A program made the translations under genes and the position numbers. A stretch of DNA of 64,000 nucleotides from positions 62,001 to 126,000 of the forward strand of contig NW_017265153.1 of the NCBI RefSeq assembly GCF_001638985.1. Reading direction: 5' to 3'. Shown here in pieces: positions 11,601-23,207 of this stretch; positions within the stretch are counted from its first letter, which is position 1; every line of letters starts with the position of its first letter. The stretch comes from Phycomyces blakesleeanus NRRL 1555(-) (taxonomy: Eukaryota; Mucoromycota; Mucoromycetes; Mucorales; Phycomycetaceae). The notes beneath the pieces were generated by a model that saw only the letters and a list, made by a program, of their open reading frames with translations, did no database searches and was not told the origin of the DNA.

Positions 11601-14600
11601 CGAATGGCCAAAATGCCTTCGCCACATTTTTCAAGTTGGGTCGAAAGCTGGTCAACCTTGGTTTCAGTAATTTTTGATCGATTTTCTTCAAGATCAACTT
11701 GGATTCCATGAAATGATTTAATCTCTAGATCATCTACGGACTTTTGCCATTGAGCAAGACATTCGTCTGTGAGATCTGTAGAATCAGTCTTGGCCATTGC
11801 CTCCTGAAGATTTTCGATTGCTGCGATTAGAGACTCGAGGCGCTCCTCGAGCTGAGCAGGAACCAAAGCGGCAGAAATGATTTTGGTGGCAGTGGCAGCC
11901 TCTGTCAATAGGGTCTTCCAGGAATTGTCAAGATGGTTCTGGAGTGGGGCAATAGCATTGAATTCCTTAACGAGAGCTTCGTCACCCTCTTCAGCCAGCT
12001 GTTCGTCAAATGCAGCCTTGCATTTTTCAAAGGTATTCTTGAGGACTGTAAACACATTTTCATGGGCAGTCATTGCGGTTTCAATACTATCAGCTAAGCT
12101 AACAGTCTCCTTGAGCTGTAAGGCATCTTGTTTTGTGTAATCGGTTTCAAGATGGGTTTGGAGAAGTTCGCGCCGGGATCCAATCCATGCTTCACATGCT
12201 TCGACTTGCTGCTGATATGTGTGTAAGGACATACGGCGACGTGATATACGCTCTTTAGATTCTAATAAGAGCTGAAGACTTGACGAAAGTTCATCTAATC
12301 GACGATGGCGTGTCTCTACTGTATCCTTGATAACTGAATTTGTTGTTTCATCCTTGAGACGTCCCATTGTGTTATCTGGACTACGGACAGGGTACGGAAT
12401 ACTACCAGCAAGATTCTCACGGACATCCTCAATACCAGCCTTGAAAAGTTCGAGACGTTCTGTGTTAGTCTCAGCTTGCTCTTTAGAAGCCATAAACTCT
12501 TCACGTATGAGTTCGGCAGACTGCTCTAACTGGGCTGTTCTGAGTATAAATGCGGATACCAAACATCTCTGGGTCACAACTTTGTTGGAGAACACAAGTC
12601 CTGAATCAAGTCGCTTCTCTGCTCCATCCATTTCCTCCATGCGTTTGGCCAAGGCTTCAGAAACTAGACTAGCATTATACATTGTTGCCATATCACGTAA
12701 TGCATCAAATTGCTGCTTGAGTGGAAGTGTTGTAGATTGCTGATAGGCTTCGAACTGATCCCTGAGACCAACCCATTCAGCTCGTAGACGCTCTTCGTCT
12801 TCTTCTTGCATTTCTGCATTTGGATGCCATCGTGCCTTATCTTCTACAAAGCTTTCAATGGCGGCTTCTCCTTTGGACAAGTATGATAAAGCATCTCTTA
12901 CAACCTGCTCCCATTCAGATCTCTGCTGAATTAACTCAAGTTCCTTTGTGCGAGATGTGAGTTGTTCCTGGAACCTGGCCGACGAACGGTTCAGTCCTTC
13001 CATGCTAGCTTCTATATGGTCAGGAGTAGCCATCGGACGAGCAAGGCGAGGGAAGTAAGCAATAAAATCCTCGTATGTTGCCTGAATTTCTGGAAGTAAA
13101 GCGTCCTCAAAAACATCTCGTTGAGCTACAAGTTGAGCCAAATCAGACTCCAGAGTATAAACATGCTCTTCACTTAAATTATCTTGGGCAATCCACTGAT
13201 TCTTTTTAGATGTGAACTGGCGGAGTTGCTCATTCATAGTTTCAAGGTGTCCCAAGCCCTCTTCAACCTTCTTTTCCCAGACACTACGACGCATTGCTGC
13301 TTCAAGGGTTACGGACTGATGGGATAGATTTTGTTTCAGTTGGGCTATACTATTCATAACTTCGCCAAGACTGTGGGCTGCACTTGAGACATCTACTGTT
13401 CGGTTCTTTTTCTTCTTCATGGATTCCTCTATTAAGGTTGCGATGCTATCATGTAATGTCTTCACTTCACCAGCTTCGAACTGCTCAAGAGCGCCACACA
13501 GCTCATTTTGGTGTTTCCAACGACTTTCAAGATTTTCTGGTGTTAAGTCTGTGATGACTTCGGCAGCAACATCAATGTGTTGATGCTGCAAACGTTCGCT
13601 GTTCTCCTCAATCCAAAGGCGCAAACGAGCGGCTTCTTGATCATACTGACTTACTAGACTCTTCATTGAATCAGCTTCCTGGTATGCTTTAAGGAGATCG
13701 TCGATAGTATTTTCAAGCTGTTGTAGCTCTTGCTGTTTGCGCTCAAGGAGAGCTCGTATTTGTTGGCGTATGTGCGTGCTATTGGAGACCTCTGCAGGCT
13801 GGAGAGACAAAAGAAGCTGACCACGAAATACGGGAAATGGCATTGACTTGCCACACTCTTGCCACACTCGACGTATCTCTTCTTTGAAGGCAGTAACCCG
13901 AGTATCAAGGGGACGAGCATCTTGCTCCATAATACGCCGCATCATTTTGGTAATAAGGTCACGAATTTTTTCACCCTCGTGGTGACAATCCTGTACACGT
14001 AGTAAAAATTCGGTAATAGTCGAGCGCTGAGTCATCAAGTCAGCAGCATGACTGGAGAGGTGTTGCAGCTCTTCGTAACGCTGCTGTTGTTCATTTTGGC
14101 GGTCATTCATTGAACTTGGCATGGTTTCATTGCTATCTTGTTCCGCGTAACAGTCGGAAAGAGCTTGGAACTGATCGTTGGTCAATTGTAAATGACGGTC
14201 TCCAATCTCAACAACTTTATCATGAAGCGACTGCCAGGCTTGCATATTTTCCTTGTCATTGGCGTATGAAGGCTTATCAACATTGTCCTTAATGGGGTCA
14301 TAGCGGGCCTTTTTGGCAGTAAAATCCCAAAGCTTCCTGGCAATAGTAATGATCCACTGGTTGGTACGAGACCACTGAGTCTCCCATGAAATTCTTTTCT
14401 TAAGTATGTCTAAAGCGCTAGCTCTATGTGCCAGAAGTTCTTGAAGATGAGCATGTGTTCTATCGAGACGCTCAATGCTATTTACTAATGCACTGCGATC
14501 AATTGCTACAGCATTTGAGGCATCAACTTCGTCTTCTAAGGAACGTACAATTTCACGTAAACGTGTGAGATCGTCTTCTTCCATTTGATTTAATCGTACT

Positions 14601-17600
14601 GCGATTCCATCGCGCTCTTTCTCAAGGCGACTGACTTCCTCTTCCTCCATACGACAATCTTCATTCTGGTCGAGGCGGGTTTTTGACAGTGCCCTTGCAC
14701 GTTCCTCCATCCACTGAGTCACCTTTCCCATTTCATCATAGGCAAGACTAGCCCGTTGCTGGAGAGAAATAATAGAATGGCGCGACTTGAGAAGTTGATC
14801 AAGACCATCAGCAATAAGAGCAAGAGACATTCCGTGAGCACTGATAGTACTCTTAATTGCTTCGTTTGTCATTTGATTGTGGTATGCATCGCGTCGCCCC
14901 ATTGCTGTAGACATCTCAGGCACAGATGGGTACGGTACACGGGTACCAACATGAGTGATGACATGTGCAGAACTCTCCTTAAAAGCTTGAACTTTTTCTG
15001 CAAATATTTCGTCGTCACTAGAGCGTGTACAATGGTCAGCAGAATCAAGCATTGCCTGTCGAAGTGCTTCTCCCTCTTCCCGAAGTTGTTTAAACTGATT
15101 TACTGCATGAATGACCGACAGCAACTGCTCCACAACCTTTCTGCTAAAACTACTGCGCTTCATAAGATCCTCGAATGCCTTTTCAAATCCGGACTGGCGA
15201 CACTCTAGATGCTCTGGTAATGCAGTGGCTGCAAGATCTTCGGTTTCTTGATAAGCTTCCAAAACATGAGAATAAGTACCACTATCAAAATCAGCGATTC
15301 TGTTTTCGAGGTTAACGAGCGTTTGGATCACTTGCTCAATCCCGGACTCATAACTATCTTCTTTTTCAGACCAGCGGGCTTTTCCGTCCAAAAATACATC
15401 CATATCTTCATCTGTACTAACAATCCATTCGACTGCCGTTCCAAACAGAGCCTCCCATTTTACTCGTAGCATTGCAAGGTCAAGTGTGAGAGATCGCTTT
15501 CGAAGAAGATGCATCAACTGATTAAGCATATTAAGTGTTGTTAGGGTTATTTCGATAGTTGAAGTATCGGCTGGACTGAGTTCGCGATCACGTTCAGCAA
15601 CCGTCAAAGTCTTTACATGCGACCGTAATCTAGTCATATCGTTTCCATCAAACCGTTCGATTTCTCTTTTAAGTTTCTCGTGCTCCTCGTGAAGTTGGAT
15701 TGTCTCTTCGTCTTCGAGTGCCATTTCCTGACCAAGGGGATCAATTGGATGAAGCTCATTGCGATTTTCGATAAGATCAATACGCTCGCCGATCCACTTC
15801 CGAATTCGTTCTGCCTCCACAAACCAAACTCGGACCTGGTCAACCCAGTCTTGTACAGTCTCGTATCGTTCTTCAACTGTCTGGAGGTGATCAAAGAATC
15901 GTTGTTCATCGTCTGTTCTTTTGTGATATTCTTTCTCATCATCTTCGTCATCATCCTGCCCTAAAAGAGAGCTATATTCTTCTTTAACTGCATCGATTGT
16001 GGCACTAACCATTGCCACTCGCTCTTCTAATTGTCGAATGGCTTGATCAGTAATGCTTTGTTGATTGTCGTTCATCATCTGATGAACTAATTCAAGCTCA
16101 TCAATCATGGCTTGTGTAATATGCAAAAATGATACGCCTCGCTCAAAGGCAGTAGAGTCTCGCTGTTTATCTTGTTGTAACTCTACTAGAGATTGATAAG
16201 CTGTTGAAAGCTCAAGTGGGGGATTTGCGACTTGGATGGCTTCTCCGAGACGATATGTTTCTTCTGTAGCCATGTTAACAGCCTGTCGATAAGAATGTGC
16301 CTGAGCAAGAGATCCATCCAGTGGATGGAGATTGTCTGTTTCTTGGGAAGGCTTAATATTTTTCCAAAGATCGTCAAGTCTTTCGAGCTGATCAGCCATA
16401 GCTAGATGAGCAGGTGTTGTGAGGGTATTTTGTGAATTTTCAACAGAGATATTTTGGTTATCGACAGGGAGATATATAGACTCCTTTGTGTTTTGTGGGA
16501 GTGTGTCGGGGGGTTGTATTGGCGTGCTAGTTTCGAGTGTCAAGAGGGGCAATTGGGTATTAAGGCTCATGGGTAGTACGTTCCCAAACACCTGGCGGAT
16601 CGCTTTTTTGCGTTCATTTGCACGCGCCTCCTCCTTTGACGGATCTTCCTGTTGTTGTTTGGACATAGCACTGTAGTAGGCACTTACATACAGCATTACA
16701 CTAGGTTCGTGAGGGTAGTCTACGTCAGTTAAATCTTCTGGTTCTAGATAGCGTGGAATATTCATATGTGTTGTTGCAAGATCAAAGGCAAGATTAAGTA
16801 AATCATAGCATATTTGTCGTTCTGATGTGTCTCGATGTATATGGTCTGTGAATATGCTGGGTAAAAGGGATGGATCATGCCGGTGGATGAGTAAACAGAA
16901 GGCTATGCCTGTCCGCCATGACCGTGAAAAGTCCTGAATTTCTGGTAGAACATGAACAGCTACATAGTCTTCTAATTGTAGACGCACCCAATAAAGTAGG
17001 GCCATTTTGGCCTCGGATGACGAGCTTTGAGCCTTTTCCCCCATTTCTCCGGAGCGACTGCTTCGTTTTCCGGTTAGTGCTGAAGATAAACTTGGAAGGG
17101 GAGATGATGGCTCGATCGAAAGGTCAGTTGAGCTACGGTCGATCTTCTGAGGTACAAAAGTTAATTTTTTAGTAGTTATTTTTCAGCGCTTGTGTATACT
17201 TACAGGCATAGATTTTATAAAAGCACCATTTTCGTCAGTTAGAATAAGTTGGATCTGATACTTTAGCATAATAAAAAATGTTAAGACGAGTGTATTTTTG
17301 AGATCGCCATTTACGATTGCTTCGGTGCCAATATCAGGTAGGGCACCCGGACCAGTCTGCTTTTCAAGGAAACTGAAGACTTGGGCTACATTTGATAGGT
17401 GATGAATCCTCATTTTCCCTTTTTCTGGCTTAGGTACTGGCTCTTTAGCTACAACTGATAGCAGACTGAGTAGCTTTCGACCGTCTCTCAGGTCAGTCTC
17501 AATATTTGTGATTGAATCGCCAACTGTGCCAAGTTGAACATTGATCCACTTAGTCAATGTCCTCTTTTGGATCTCTTGGTAACCCTTGCCGATCGTCCGA

Positions 17601-17785
17601 CCCAGATCATCCCCTGCTGAAAAGTCTCCAGTACTAGTGCTTTGTCTTGACCGGCTTTGTCGAGAGGTTGATTGGGTAGGTGATGGACTTCTGTCGCGCG
17701 AGAGTGTACGAGAGTGCGTCAGCCATGGGCCATTCGCATGGAGCTGTTGAGATGTGGGCGCATGTGGGTTGGACGGTGTGCTCAT
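8690..17785 (-). CDS. Giant spectraplakin-like actin-microtubule crosslinker (CH-CH-helical rod-GAS2)
   Basis: Two exons, 17785-17204 and 17146-8690, joined by a 57-nt phase-0 GT-AG intron, encode about 3012 residues. Residues 1-65 are Ser/Arg-rich. A first calponin-homology domain spans about 68-180 (KRTLTKWINVQL, DLRDGRKLLSLLSVV). A 50-residue linker leads to a second CH domain at about 240-350 (LLYWVRLQLEDY, WRTGIAFCLLIHRHDPSLL). Paired CH domains of this type bind F-actin. Residues 350-2650 are almost entirely helical and heptad-like, with regularly spaced Trp in the manner of spectrin repeats. Near residue 2805 a GAS2/GAR-type domain follows (LGQIVNESPYRLKVKMV, GKYWFGEESPRLVYCRIL, VMVRVGGGWVELSKFL), which binds microtubules in animal proteins. 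A basic Ser-rich tail ends in KMPTVSKKKPT. I see no plakin domain or EF-hands. Crosslinking of actin and microtubules is inferred from this architecture. Confidence 0.88.
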
Positions 17786-20600
17786 TTTCTTGACTCAGAC
17801 ACGAGGGGCATAGATAACAGCAGAAGAAACAAAGAACTCTGCAAACACTCAAGAGAAAAGCGAAAGAGACAGGATGAGGGAGTGCTTAAAGAAGAGAAAG
17901 GGTTGAGGACACAAGGATTTCTTTATTTGGCAGCTATTGACCGTGGCGTGCACTCTTAACAACCCAGCCAAAACATGAGAGGAGATTTATTAGGATTTCT
18001 AGTGTGAATCTTGTTGCATTTATCCCGCTTGGGATACAAATTGATAGTGTGTGAGTTTGGTTTCGTTGGGACCCTGGTAAAGGACAATTGTGGGTTTGAT
18101 ATGAATTCAGTTATATATCATTGATCTGGTATTTCATTTGCCCTAGCATTTCTCATGGATTTATATTCTGAATTCTTATTTTGCTTGCTTGCTTGCTTTA
18201 TTCGATATGCTGTACTTAGACTTTATTTGATTTGATTTTATTACATGAGAATATATATCTTTAAAATTGATGATCAGTCTCCTGGGCTGATGGTGTGTTT
18301 CATGACTCATATGTACAATGACTTATTTGTTTAGTACATCTCTGCCAACACCAAGGTAAACATTGTCTGTCTTTTTTTGTAGACATCAATAATCAATAAA
18401 ATAAAGAACAATAGATTCCAATGTATTACTCTGTGCATTCTTGACTTCTAGTTGTTCCTATTATACTTTACCCCTCTTTACGTCCATACTCCCCTTTTAG
18501 CCCTAGGTTGCAGGAGACCAGGTCATGCTGAGCGATCATTCGTTCAACCCGCCAGTGGAGCCATTAGAAAAATAAAAATCAAAATTAGAAAGAAAAATGA
18601 ATTCATTCATAATATATATATATATTAAACCTACTTCACAGTCAATTATTATTTTACTACAAAAATGTGTAGTCTCAGTCTCTTACAAATACCAGTCGAA
18701 AATGTTGGACAATTGGGCCCTATCTATAAATCAATCCAACTTACTGCAAGGGCTCAAATCCCAGATCGAAACATTATCGAATGTCCATACATGTCGTATT
18801 CTATTAATTTATTCTTAGATATACTCTGGTATGTCAATTGTATGCTCTCACTGTGGATGTATATATGTGTGTGTATATATGCATTTATATATTTATATAA
18901 AAGATATATTACAGAAATGGTCTAAAATCGCATGTTATTCCTTATCACTGTGTTCTCCGTACTTTTCTCGTGATATCTAGAATAAGAACTTGAATTGTAT
19001 GGTCATATCAAGATCACTTTGTAAGATGACATGTCAGACGCAGGATGTTGCTGCATACATGTGAGGTCTAGAGCTTATCTATTGGAAACACCACGGATTA
19101 CCCCACCTGCACTCTCTATGATCTTGTTAACAAAATTACATATACATGTATATATAAGTATTTGGGCCAGCAATACCTCTCTTATGTGGCGCAAACAAAA
19201 TAAAATTCTTTATTGTATTGCCACATACACTCCTTGAAGATCTCCCTTATATTACTCCCTCTTCCGCCTCTTCAATTGATAAAAAATCATGGCAGCTTTA
19301 TTTGATTTCACTATTGAACTGATATCTCAGCTTATATTCATTGGGGACGTTGTGATCGAGATCTTTACTTCTGTATTTAGAACACACGACACTAACAAAA
19401 CATAGTACTAGTATACTGAAATTAAATACAGAATTTATCTGCTTTATGCCTTGATTTCTTTTATCTATGGTCCGCTCTTAATTCAATCGTTCGGCTTGTT
19501 GAATTTCATATGTATTTGTTTATATATGCTTATATGTGTTTATATATTTAGGTGATCTTCTCTTTCTTCAGACTTTAAGGCTCTAGGGATACTTTTTTAT
19601 TGGAAGTTTATATAAACTATTAAACAAATATACTTTACTTTCTTCTTTGTTGTATGAGATAAACTCTTATTGATTCAAGTGGGGTCTTGCTTTCCTAAAG
19701 AGGAGGCATACCATATGAGGATACATCGGTGGATATACTGACATGTGAGAAAGAAAAATAAAATCAATAAAAAAAAACCGTGTGCATGAAGATATAATAA
19801 GAACAAACAAAATATATTAATAAAATAGAAGGTTGAAAAGATCTAATACATGTTTCTTACTACAGAAATCTTAGGGAAGAGATTCCACAGGCCACACAAC
19901 TTAAAGTTGCTATTTGTCCAATGTCCGGCTTGTACCTGTCCTAATCAGGTTATCGGCATCCTCTTCCCCTTTTTTACAGCCTTCTGTTCAGCGCTTTTAT
20001 AAATATGTATTCTTGAGGATGATTAAAGGAAACAAACTATAAAGTAAGTAAATATGTACTTGATAGAAGATATATTGACTTTATTCTTAATAAGAATATC
20101 CGGAAAACTGAAAATAAAAGTAATTATAAACAAAGGACATATTGTGCTAGACTTCTTGTGGCATAATACTACATATACAACGTATATCTGAACTGGAAGT
20201 GTAAGCGATCACGTGAAGCTTACCTTAGTCTAAACCTCTTGTCCCTTGAATATTTATGGGAGATTGATCGAGTTTTGGTTCAATACGGTTAATTTCATAA
20301 GACATTTTTGTAAACAATGTGGCAAATAGAATGAAATATTCTTATTATTTTACAAGTAAAGATAATGCAATTAATACTTTTACTATCTGAAAATAATAAA
20401 CCAAAAAAAAAAAAAGCTGTGGGTTGCTACAAATTTGGGATTTAATTCCAAGCTTTTACAAAATTTCCTAAATGTTTAAAACCCCTCATAAAATACCTTC
20501 TCAGTAACCAAGTACACAACAAGGCACAATGACGTAGACATTTTTAAGCTTAAATTACAGACTGCCTTTCTTGTAATCCTCAACGACACAGTTTTCTGTC
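17786..20600. other. AT-rich intergenic region
   Basis: Promoter side of the giant gene (upstream of 17785) and the 5' flank of STN1. The only reading frames are short and unlike proteins, and I see no tRNA-like element. A (GCTT)n run lies near 18183-18198. Confidence 0.5.
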
Positions 20601-21979
20601 ATGGAACTCACTTTGAAAGACATAACATACTTGAATCAGGATCCCTTATTCAATACTCCTCTTAAATTGTTAATTAGAAATGTCATTGACATTAGTCCAC
20701 ACAAGGAATTTAAAGGTACCTGCCTTTTTGCTCCTGTTTTTTATTCTCTTTTCTTGTTTTTAATTTTAACTTTATGGATCTTTCTTCATTACGATGCTGA
20801 TTATGAAAATAAAAAAAAAACATAAAGATCTCTATCAACATTATGATCATATTGTACGCTATGCTGAAGTCTGTGGTGTAATTGTTGGAATTGAACAAAA
20901 TTATTATGGTCATACATACACAGGTAAACCTGAAAAGATCTTAGTATAAGATATGAGCATGTGTATATATGGAAATCTTTAATAGTGGATGATTCCACGG
21001 GACTTCTGGATTGTCATTATTGGAAGCTTATGGATAGCGAACCGCTTGCTTTCAATCTCAGTCAGACAGTGCGTTTAAGAGGAAAGCTAAGCGACTATCG
21101 AGAAAAACGGCAATTGATAATTGATGATAAAGGTGAGAACCAAGAAATAAAACAGCAAAACTCTTGATCCTTTTACTTGGGTGCATATTCTTTAAATTTA
21201 TTTTCATATTTACTCTGACCAATGTGTTATGTAAACCACGTAGAGCTTGTAGAAAATATGGAAGAGAGTGTCCATTGGGTTGAGGCTTTACACTTGGATA
21301 AGTATTATCGAAAATCATATATGCTACCCTCACTACCAGAATCTTCAGATATACAAAGCGAAGAAGATCCCTTTGAATCTGCACTGCTAGCTTATTGGCG
21401 AAAACACCCGGATGATGTTTATTCTTTCGCGGAAGTCTGTCAAGACCCAGATTTGGTAGAGTTGGCTCACAAGCTTTTGTCCGAAGTATCAGTAAGAACA
21501 ACGATCAGTATATATATACATATATAGCATTTCTCATGTAATCTCACAAACTTGTTTTAGGGATGGGGAGTGACTGAACACGATTTGGTCGAGCTTTTTT
21601 CTTCAACTACCAAAGCACTTGCAAGAGCTGGATATCTTGCTCCAGCTGGTTCATCAGAAAGTAATCTTTATAGGCTAATGACTCCAAAAGAACTTGAAAA
21701 GGGTGTTCTCAAAATTATAAACGAAATTTGTGAACTAATGGATCGTAATGGCAAGTTAAATGCTCCCCTATATTTCCCACACAGCATTCTCACTCATCCA
21801 CAACACATATTTCTTTTCTTCTAGTTGGTATACGCAAGAACTACATTATCGAGCGATTCCGCAAGTACCCCGCTTTTTGCTTTGTCGAGGATAGTACTAT
21901 CATATCCATTATTAAGTCTCTTTTGGAGCAAAGTGTCCTGTATGAGTCTGACTATAATGTATACAAGATCGTCGTCTGA
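20601..21979 (+). CDS. STN1: CST complex subunit STN1 (telomere capping and DNA polymerase alpha cofactor)
   Basis: STN1 is the RPA2-like subunit of the CTC1/Cdc13-STN1-TEN1 complex, which protects telomere ends and promotes C-strand fill-in. Exons are 20601-20715, 20828-20923, 20986-21132, 21244-21491, 21561-21744 and 21825-21979, summing to 945 nt (314 aa). The N-terminus (DPLFNTPLKLLIRNVIDI) and the OB-fold core (EVCGVIVGIEQN, then VDDSTGLLDCHYWKL across intron 2) match the STN1 OB signature of animals and fission yeast as I know it. The C-terminal 170 residues are helical and end in KSLLEQSVLYESDYNVYKIV, fitting the winged-helix region. The exon-5 donor (21745-21746) was picked because only a phase-1 join reads into the C-terminal frame. 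The start is the first ATG in frame, immediately before the conserved region. No TEN1 or CTC1 candidate is in the window. Confidence 0.87.
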
Positions 21980-22172
21980 ATCGTTTGGATCGTCTGAAAT
22001 TGCGTCTTGTTTTGGTGTAAAGTTGATCCAGATTTAAGCTTTGTTCGAGAATCGTTGTGGTTTATGGTTTGGTTTGGTTTGCGTTGTTTATTTTCATTCC
22101 GCTTAGTGCAAAAAATACAATAAATATCAAGGCGCTTATTGCAAAAAAAAATACAACAAATATCAAAGGCGC

Positions 22173-22740
22173 TTAGAAGACGAGAGCGGCACCCTTGGTC
22201 TTCTTGTCACCACCCAACTCGAAGTGCTTGCAACGCTTGATGGAGAGCTGCATCTTGTACTTGCAAGCGGTGCACTCAAGACGAAGGACAATCTTCTTGG
22301 TAGTCTTGGCTTTCTTGTGGAAGACGGGCTTGGTCTGACCACCATAACCAGACTGCTTACGGTCGTAACGTCTCTTACCCTGAGCAAAGAGGGAAGCCTT
22401 ACCAGCCTTGTACTGGGTAACCTTGTGAGGAGTGTGCTTCTTGCACTTGCCGCCCTTGCAAAAGGTGTTTCTGGTTTTGGGAATGTTAACCTAGGAAGTT
22501 GCAGGCAGAATTAGTCATCAAATTCGTCATTGGTGATGTGGCGTAATGTATATTGGCATTGGATGGGTCATTGAATGATGTGCTGAAAAAGGAAGTTTCT
22601 GATTGTCGTCGCGTGTAGTCGTGGTTGGTCTTAATCGATTTACTGATATTTTATCCATCCATCCATCTGCCCTTGTATATCTTATCCATATCATCCATTT
22701 TATCTGTATTTCTGCCTGTTGTCCTCTTTATCCTTACCAT
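22173..22740 (-). CDS. RPL42: 60S ribosomal protein eL42 (L36a/L44)
   Basis: Structural protein of the large ribosomal subunit near the E site. Exon 1 is only the ATG (22740-22738). A 247-nt phase-0 intron starts GTAAGG and ends CCTAG, and exon 2 (22490-22173) begins [16 protein letters not shown] and ends [10 protein letters not shown]. The length of 106 aa equals that of the yeast protein. The four zinc-binding cysteines are present (CKGGKC near the N-terminus, CTAC further on). Residue 56 is proline (GGQTKPVF). In yeasts Pro at this position goes with cycloheximide sensitivity and Gln with resistance, so sensitivity is the inference here. The ATG sits inside a CCATGG palindrome. Confidence 0.95.
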
Positions 22741-22824
22741 GGCGAGAACCGACGGGAGAGAGGAGGTTCAACTTTCAGCCAGTGCCTTGGCCAGCCTTAG
22801 GCTTCTGGTAGCCGGATTAATTCG

Positions 22825-22832
22825 TGACGTCA
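22825..22832. promoter_or_regulatory. Palindromic CRE/ATF-type site TGACGTCA
   Basis: A perfect 8-bp TGACGTCA lies about 85 bp upstream of the eL42 start codon, in the region between this gene and the divergent PHD gene. bZIP factors of the ATF/CREB group bind this sequence in fungi. One perfect site in a likely promoter is suggestive only. Confidence 0.35.
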
Positions 22833-23207
22833 GAAAGCTCTTTATTCACGCGGGGTAACCGCATATATTACTTTTTCCTTTTTTCTCTTTTTTTTTTGTC
22901 TTTTTTTTTTCTTTGTAGTTTTCCTCTGCCATGGACCATGAAGAAAACAATCCATTACATCCAGGCTCGGCACCATCTGAAGAGTGCGTGTTGCTACTGT
23001 TGTCGAAATGCACTATCTTTTGATTGATAGAATGTGAATAAATACGCTGATAATAACAGTTTATATATTTATAAAAATAAAATAAAAATGTTTTGACTCG
23101 TCCTTCCATGGCATCCTCTCTTCCTGTTGTATTCTAGGTCATCCTCTATTATTTCACATACCCATTTAGTAAATTCCTCTCATAATACACATCCACGACC
23201 AATTAAG

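Noticed and set aside
22625..22858. Plus-strand frame starting near the eL42 ATG, with a helical LSASALASLRLL-type segment
   Set aside because: It overlaps the intron, start codon and probable promoter of eL42. Continuing across a possible intron gave two competing frames and no known fold. A histone-fold reading was considered but is too weak.
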